Assembly (NCBI GenBank): GCA_024684055.1
Contig: JAIKXN010000253.1
Location: forward strand, 1 to 64,000
Length of the DNA stretch: 64,000 nucleotides
Direction: 5' to 3'
Origin: Lachnospiraceae bacterium
GTDB lineage: Bacteria; Bacillota; Clostridia; Lachnospirales; Lachnospiraceae
Shown: piece by piece, positions 60,019-64,000 of the stretch
Numbering within the stretch: the stretch's first letter is position 1
How the letters are laid out: each line of letters starts with the position of its first letter
The notes under the pieces: model-generated
What the model saw: the letters and a program-made list of their open reading frames with translations, nothing else
Databases searched by the model: none
Told to the model about the DNA's origin: nothing
Program-made: the position numbers and the translations under genes

Positions 60019-60639
60019 ATGTACAAAAATGTAATAAAACGTTTAATTGATATTGTATGTTCGTTATTGGGGATCATATTTCTTGGAATCCCCATGGTCA
60101 TAATAGCCATAGCAATTAAGGCGGAAGATCCGGGACCGGTATTTTTCAAACAAAAGAGAGTGGGTATCCATAAAAAACATTTCATGCTGATCAAATTCAG
60201 AAGCATGAAGATGGATACCCCTCATGATACACCTACGCATCTTTTGGAAAATCCCGAACAGTACATTCTTAAAAGCGGAAAGTTTTTAAGAAAATACAGC
60301 CTTGATGAATTACCTCAGTTATTTAATATACTTGCCGGACAGATGAGCATTATCGGACCGAGACCTGCATTATGGAATCAGTTCGATCTGATTGAAGAAA
60401 GGGATAAATACGGAGCCAACGATGTTCTTCCCGGTCTAACCGGATGGGCACAGGTTAACGGAAGAGATGAACTTGAGATACCTGTCAAAGCAAAGCTTGA
60501 CGGTGATTATGTGAAATCGTTATCTTTTGCATTTGATGTAAAATGTTTCTTCAAAACCATCGGAGCGGTATTTAAACACGAAGGTGTTGTCGAAGGCGGT
60601 ACGGGAGCGTTATCAGAGAAAAGCAAAAAAGATGAATAG
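60019..60639 (+). CDS. Undecaprenyl-phosphate sugar-phosphate (priming) transferase
   Basis: KRLIDIVCSLLGIIFLGIPMVIIAIAIKAEDPGPVFFKQKRVG, KFRSMKMDTP, YSLDELPQLFNILAGQMSIIGPRPAL, PGLTGWAQVNGRDE. Confidence 0.95.
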   Translation: MYKNVIKRLIDIVCSLLGIIFLGIPMVIIAIAIKAEDPGPVFFKQKRVGIHKKHFMLIKFRSMKMDTPHDTPTHLLENPEQYILKSGKFLRKYSLDELPQLFNILAGQMSIIGPRPALWNQFDLIEERDKYGANDVLPGLTGWAQVNGRDELEIPVKAKLDGDYVKSLSFAFDVKCFFKTIGAVFKHEGVVEGGTGALSEKSKKDE

Positions 60640-60648
60640 AAAAAAATA

Positions 60649-60676
60649 AGGACGAAGATTTATCTTCGTCCGTTTT
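60649..60676. terminator. Intrinsic terminator
   Basis: GGACGAAGAT-TTA-TCTTCGTCC followed by GTTTTATTTT. Confidence 0.8.
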
Positions 60677-60689
60677 ATTTTATCTTGTT

Positions 60690-60845
60690 TTTTCTTCCGG
60701 CACGCATAGGATTGTTGTGGAATTCTATTTATCTTTCTGCATGCGTCGGATTGTTAAGAAAGTCTGCTTATCTTTCGGCACGCATAGGATTGTCGGAAAA
60801 TTTTGCTTATCTCTCAGCGCGCATCGGATTGTTGAGGAAGTCTTC
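60690..60845 (-). repeat. Gene-tail repeat array: 4 x 39 bp; unit 0 is the fcl C-terminus, three units lie beyond its stop
   Basis: In fcl frame: EDFLNNPMRAER* / AKFSDNPMRAER* / ADFLNNPTHAER* / IEFHNNPMRAGRK. GGATTGT occurs at 60709, 60748, 60787, 60826. Confidence 0.92.
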
Positions 60846-61748
60846 GTAAGCAAGTTTGATTCCGTCTTCGAGTTCCGTTTTGTATGTCCAGCCGAGCGCT
60901 GCGGCCTTTGAAACATCAAGGAGTTTTCTCGGAGTTCCGTTGGGCTTTGAGGGATCCCAGAGAATTTCTCCTGTATAACCGATAACTTTGGCAACAAGTG
61001 CCGTGAGTTCCTTAATTGTGATTTCTTTGCCGGTTCCGGCATTTACCGTTTCGTCTCCCGAATAATTATTCATTAAGAATACGCAGAGGTCTGCAAGATC
61101 GTCAACATATAAGAACTCGCGAAGCGGTGAACCGTCGCCCCAGCAGGTTACCTGCTTTTCGTCGTTTTCCTTTGCTTCGTGGAAACGTCTTATAAGTGCG
61201 GGAAGAACATGTGAATGCATAGGATGGTAATTATCGTTCGGACCGTAAAGGTTTGTGGGCATTACCGAGATGTAATCCGTGTTATACTGCTTGTTTAAGA
61301 ATTCGCAGTACTTTAATCCGGATATTTTAGCAAGGGCATAAGCCTCGTTTGTCTTTTCGAGTTCTGAAGTTAAAAGGCAGTCCTCTTTCATGGGCTGCGG
61401 CGCAAGTCTGGGATAAATGCATGAGGAACCGAGGAATTCGAGTTTTTTGCATCCGTTTTCCCATGCTGAATGAATTACATTCATTTCAAGAGTCATGTTG
61501 TAGTACATGAAATCCGCAAGTGCGTTCTGATTGGCGTAAATGCCGCCGACTTTTGCTGCTGCGAGGAAAACATATTCGGGCTTTTCTTTTGCGAAAAACT
61601 CTTCAACTGCAGCCTGACGACAGAGATCAAGTTCCGCATGGGTTCTTGTAATAATATTTTCGTATCCCTGCTTCTTAAGTTCTCTGACAATTGCCGAGCC
61701 TACCATTCCGTTGTGACCGGCAACATATATTTTTGAATTCTTTTCCAT
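60807..61748 (-). CDS. fcl: GDP-L-fucose synthase
   Basis: YVAGHNGMVGSAIVRELKKQGY, GSSCIYPRLAPQPMKED, NLYGPNDNYHPMHSHVLPALIRRFHEAK. Confidence 0.95.
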   Translation of the reverse strand: MEKNSKIYVAGHNGMVGSAIVRELKKQGYENIITRTHAELDLCRQAAVEEFFAKEKPEYVFLAAAKVGGIYANQNALADFMYYNMTLEMNVIHSAWENGCKKLEFLGSSCIYPRLAPQPMKEDCLLTSELEKTNEAYALAKISGLKYCEFLNKQYNTDYISVMPTNLYGPNDNYHPMHSHVLPALIRRFHEAKENDEKQVTCWGDGSPLREFLYVDDLADLCVFLMNNYSGDETVNAGTGKEITIKELTALVAKVIGYTGEILWDPSKPNGTPRKLLDVSKAAALGWTYKTELEDGIKLAYEDFLNNPMRAER

Positions 61749-61831
61749 CTATTTAATCCTGCCTTTATTTTTAGATAAAGATTTTTAAATTCACTACAAC
61801 ATTATACAGTAAAAGCTGATATTTTGCTAAT

Positions 61832-62317
61832 TTATTTCTTTTTATCTGAAATGAAAAAACGTCGCACCAAAAGATATACTAAAGGAATTGCGACCGCTGC
61901 ACCCAGGCAGTCAAGCCATACATCGAAAACACTGCTGTATCTTCCCGAAAAGTACTGTATCGTTTCATCCGTCATGGCAACAAGGAGTGAAGCGAGTATC
62001 ATATTAAGGTAAAGAGGGAACAACCTTATATGCTCCGGCTTTGAAAAGAAAAGGAGATACAGTATACAGAACTCTGCACCAAGAAGTGCATATTCGCTGA
62101 AATGTGCGCTCTTTCTTATTAACACTTCCGGTATTGAAAACGAGGAGTTTCCGCTGACATTGTGAAGCATCCCGTCGAAGATTCCCTTAAAGAACATGCT
62201 TTCTTCCGTCGAGCCTTCGGGAGGCACCATGGAATGTCCCCAGATAACTGCAAGTGTGATAACCGTGAGTATTACAAATATGATTTTTGCGATTTTTTTT
62301 GATTTGCTGTTTTTCAT
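61832..62317 (-). CDS. VanZ-like membrane protein
   Basis: WGHSMVPPEGS, RKSAHFSEYALLGAEF, DETIQYFSGRYSSVFDVWLDCLGA. Confidence 0.9.
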   Translation of the reverse strand: MKNSKSKKIAKIIFVILTVITLAVIWGHSMVPPEGSTEESMFFKGIFDGMLHNVSGNSSFSIPEVLIRKSAHFSEYALLGAEFCILYLLFFSKPEHIRLFPLYLNMILASLLVAMTDETIQYFSGRYSSVFDVWLDCLGAAVAIPLVYLLVRRFFISDKKK

Positions 62318-62338
62318 ATTGTTTATTAAATAGTTTAT

Positions 62339-62971
62339 TTATCGAAATCTGAAATATGCCGTCAAAGCCAGGAAGAGATATGGCAGATTCGCGAGGAAAT
62401 TATGCGAATCGCTGTATACAAGTCTTTCCGCAATATCGCATATAGCCAGTGCTGCAAGAAAATCAAATGCGAACAGACAAAGGTCGGAGAGCGGATTGAT
62501 TACGCATGATATGGTAAAAAGAATAAGCATTAAAGTTCCGATGGGTATGTATCTTTGGAACTTTAAGGCAGAGGTATCGGATTCTTCGATCTTTCCTTTT
62601 GAACTGTAAAGCTTCACGTACCATGCCAGTATCAAAAGTAAGGCAGCGGGAACAAGAATTCGAAATACACCCGAATAAAGAATAACGACCTGCGAGAATG
62701 CCTTGAATCCGGTAAAGCCGAAAGGGTTTTCATGCAGGTTTACATGAAATGAAACATTCGGAAGGATTGCGGTTAAGAGGGCAAGGCTTCTGAAAAATCC
62801 TTCAAAACTTATTTTTTTCGGTAAGATGAAAGTTAAGAAAGTCATTGCAATCAGAAGAACAAGCCTTGCCGGACTTTTGCAGGAATTAAAATACAGTAAA
62901 AGCAGAACTGCCGACAAAAGCAATGAAAGGATAATCGATATTATTTTTTTGGCATCGGGTTTGTTTTTCAT
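62339..62971 (-). CDS. Multi-pass membrane protein of unknown function
   Basis: Hydrophobic 210 aa ORF in a row of minus-strand membrane genes. Confidence 0.65.
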   Translation of the reverse strand: MKNKPDAKKIISIILSLLLSAVLLLLYFNSCKSPARLVLLIAMTFLTFILPKKISFEGFFRSLALLTAILPNVSFHVNLHENPFGFTGFKAFSQVVILYSGVFRILVPAALLLILAWYVKLYSSKGKIEESDTSALKFQRYIPIGTLMLILFTISCVINPLSDLCLFAFDFLAALAICDIAERLVYSDSHNFLANLPYLFLALTAYFRFR

Positions 62972-63081
62972 ACTGCCTCATTATGTTTTCTTTAAAAGTT
63001 CAAATTGTTTATTTATGGGATTTAAAACCATATCATTTTTTAACTTAAAACGGTTTGAATGCCGGTTGTAAATTGTTATGT

Positions 63082-64000
63082 TTAAAACGGAATAAATATT
63101 AAATCTCTGCATACCGTAATTAAGGCATGTATATATACTGAAACGGTAAACAGAACCAAAACTGTTTTAGACGGTTTTGAGTCTGTGTTCATTCGGTTCA
63201 GAACCGTAATTATATATGCAATCAGAACGCACATTATACCAAATGATGCGCGCTGAGGATAAGCGGGGGAGAGGAACATTGCTGCCTGTGCAATAAGTGC
63301 GAAGGCGAAAAGCGAAACGTTTCGAACGCTTATTTTTTTCAAAACGAAAATCTCGATTACGAATGCCGAAAAAGCGAAAAGCAGAGTCGGGAAGAGAAAA
63401 TCGCAGCTCGAGAGAAGGAAGTTGTCGATACGGTTATGGATTAACTGAGAGAGCGTTGTTTTTTCGACAAACTGATTTCTTACGAAATTACCGGGTGCGA
63501 GAATTAAAAGCGCACTTCCGAGAAGGGTAAGGAAAGCACCTTCGTAAAGGTAAGTATAAACTTTTTCTTTTCTGATGAACTTATATATAATAACGAAAAC
63601 AGTCAGCACAAAGCAGGTCGGTCCCATGTTTTCTGTACTCCAGCCCGCAATAAGTGCGAGAGGAATAATAAAGATTTCGATTGCTTTGATTTTTTCCTTG
63701 TTTTCGTCGAGACTTCGAAGGATGAAGAAAACATAAAGAAGAATCCATGAGGTGGAATAAAGATAATTTACACTTCCTGCTTCCCAGTACATGGAAAAAT
63801 GAATGCTTGCGTTAAATGATACTATCAGTGCTTCGGAAAGAAGGTAGAAAAGAGGATTCTTAACTCCCGCAACAAGGCAGATCATGAAGCCCAGAATAAG
63901 AGTTGCCAGAATATTTAGAATATCCGCGCCGAGTTCTCCTGTTGCGATGACACTCTGTAAAAGCGCATGGTTAATCACACGTCCGCCCCAGTTGAAATAA
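63082..64000 (-). CDS. Multi-pass membrane protein (DUF6056-like), 5' end beyond the window
   Basis: The frame stays open to the edge (…YFNWGGRVINHALLQSV…); the GTG at 63978 is probably internal. Confidence 0.65.
   Translation of the reverse strand, partial: YFNWGGRVINHALLQSVIATGELGADILNILATLILGFMICLVAGVKNPLFYLLSEALIVSFNASIHFSMYWEAGSVNYLYSTSWILLYVFFILRSLDENKEKIKAIEIFIIPLALIAGWSTENMGPTCFVLTVFVIIYKFIRKEKVYTYLYEGAFLTLLGSALLILAPGNFVRNQFVEKTTLSQLIHNRIDNFLLSSCDFLFPTLLFAFSAFVIEIFVLKKISVRNVSLFAFALIAQAAMFLSPAYPQRASFGIMCVLIAYIITVLNRMNTDSKPSKTVLVLFTVSVYIHALITVCRDLIFIPF

Noticed and set aside
63022-63090. TTAAAACGG repeated near the end of the last minus-strand gene
   Set aside because: Short, low-complexity match, spacing 37 bp and not in frame; could be chance.
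1-64000. Search for defence systems, prophage, transposons, CRISPR or biosynthetic gene clusters
   Set aside because: No recognisable transposase, integrase, nuclease/defence pair, CRISPR repeats or NRPS/RiPP genes seen by reading the ORFs; a profile search could still reveal remote homologues.

Overview
This 64 kb window looks like chromosomal DNA from an anaerobic, AT-leaning Firmicute. The genes (GH9 cellulase lipoprotein, PflB/PflA, desulfoferrodoxin, large surface proteins) suggest a Lachnospiraceae/Butyrivibrio-like organism, but the taxon is inferred only from gene families. I saw no rRNA, tRNA, CRISPR array, transposase or phage module. Content includes c-di-GMP enzymes (two HD-GYP, one GGDEF), redox proteins, metabolic genes (metK with a SAM-I riboswitch, dapF, murE, nadE, satA/cysE, dut, pfl), an rfbA/rfbC polysaccharide locus with two membrane-anchored GH25 lysozymes, a GntR/ABC plus MacB-type exporter locus, two secreted DUF4214 proteins, a priming sugar transferase and GDP-fucose synthase. 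The most unusual observation is repeated at four unrelated genes. Just past the stop codon lie one to three extra imperfect copies of the gene's own last codons plus the stop, with spacings of about 30-39 bp. At fcl this is exactly 4 x 39 bp, in frame, with many synonymous differences between copies. The copies are locus-specific, so this is not a dispersed repeat family. I have no knowledge of this being described and flag it as the main item for follow-up.
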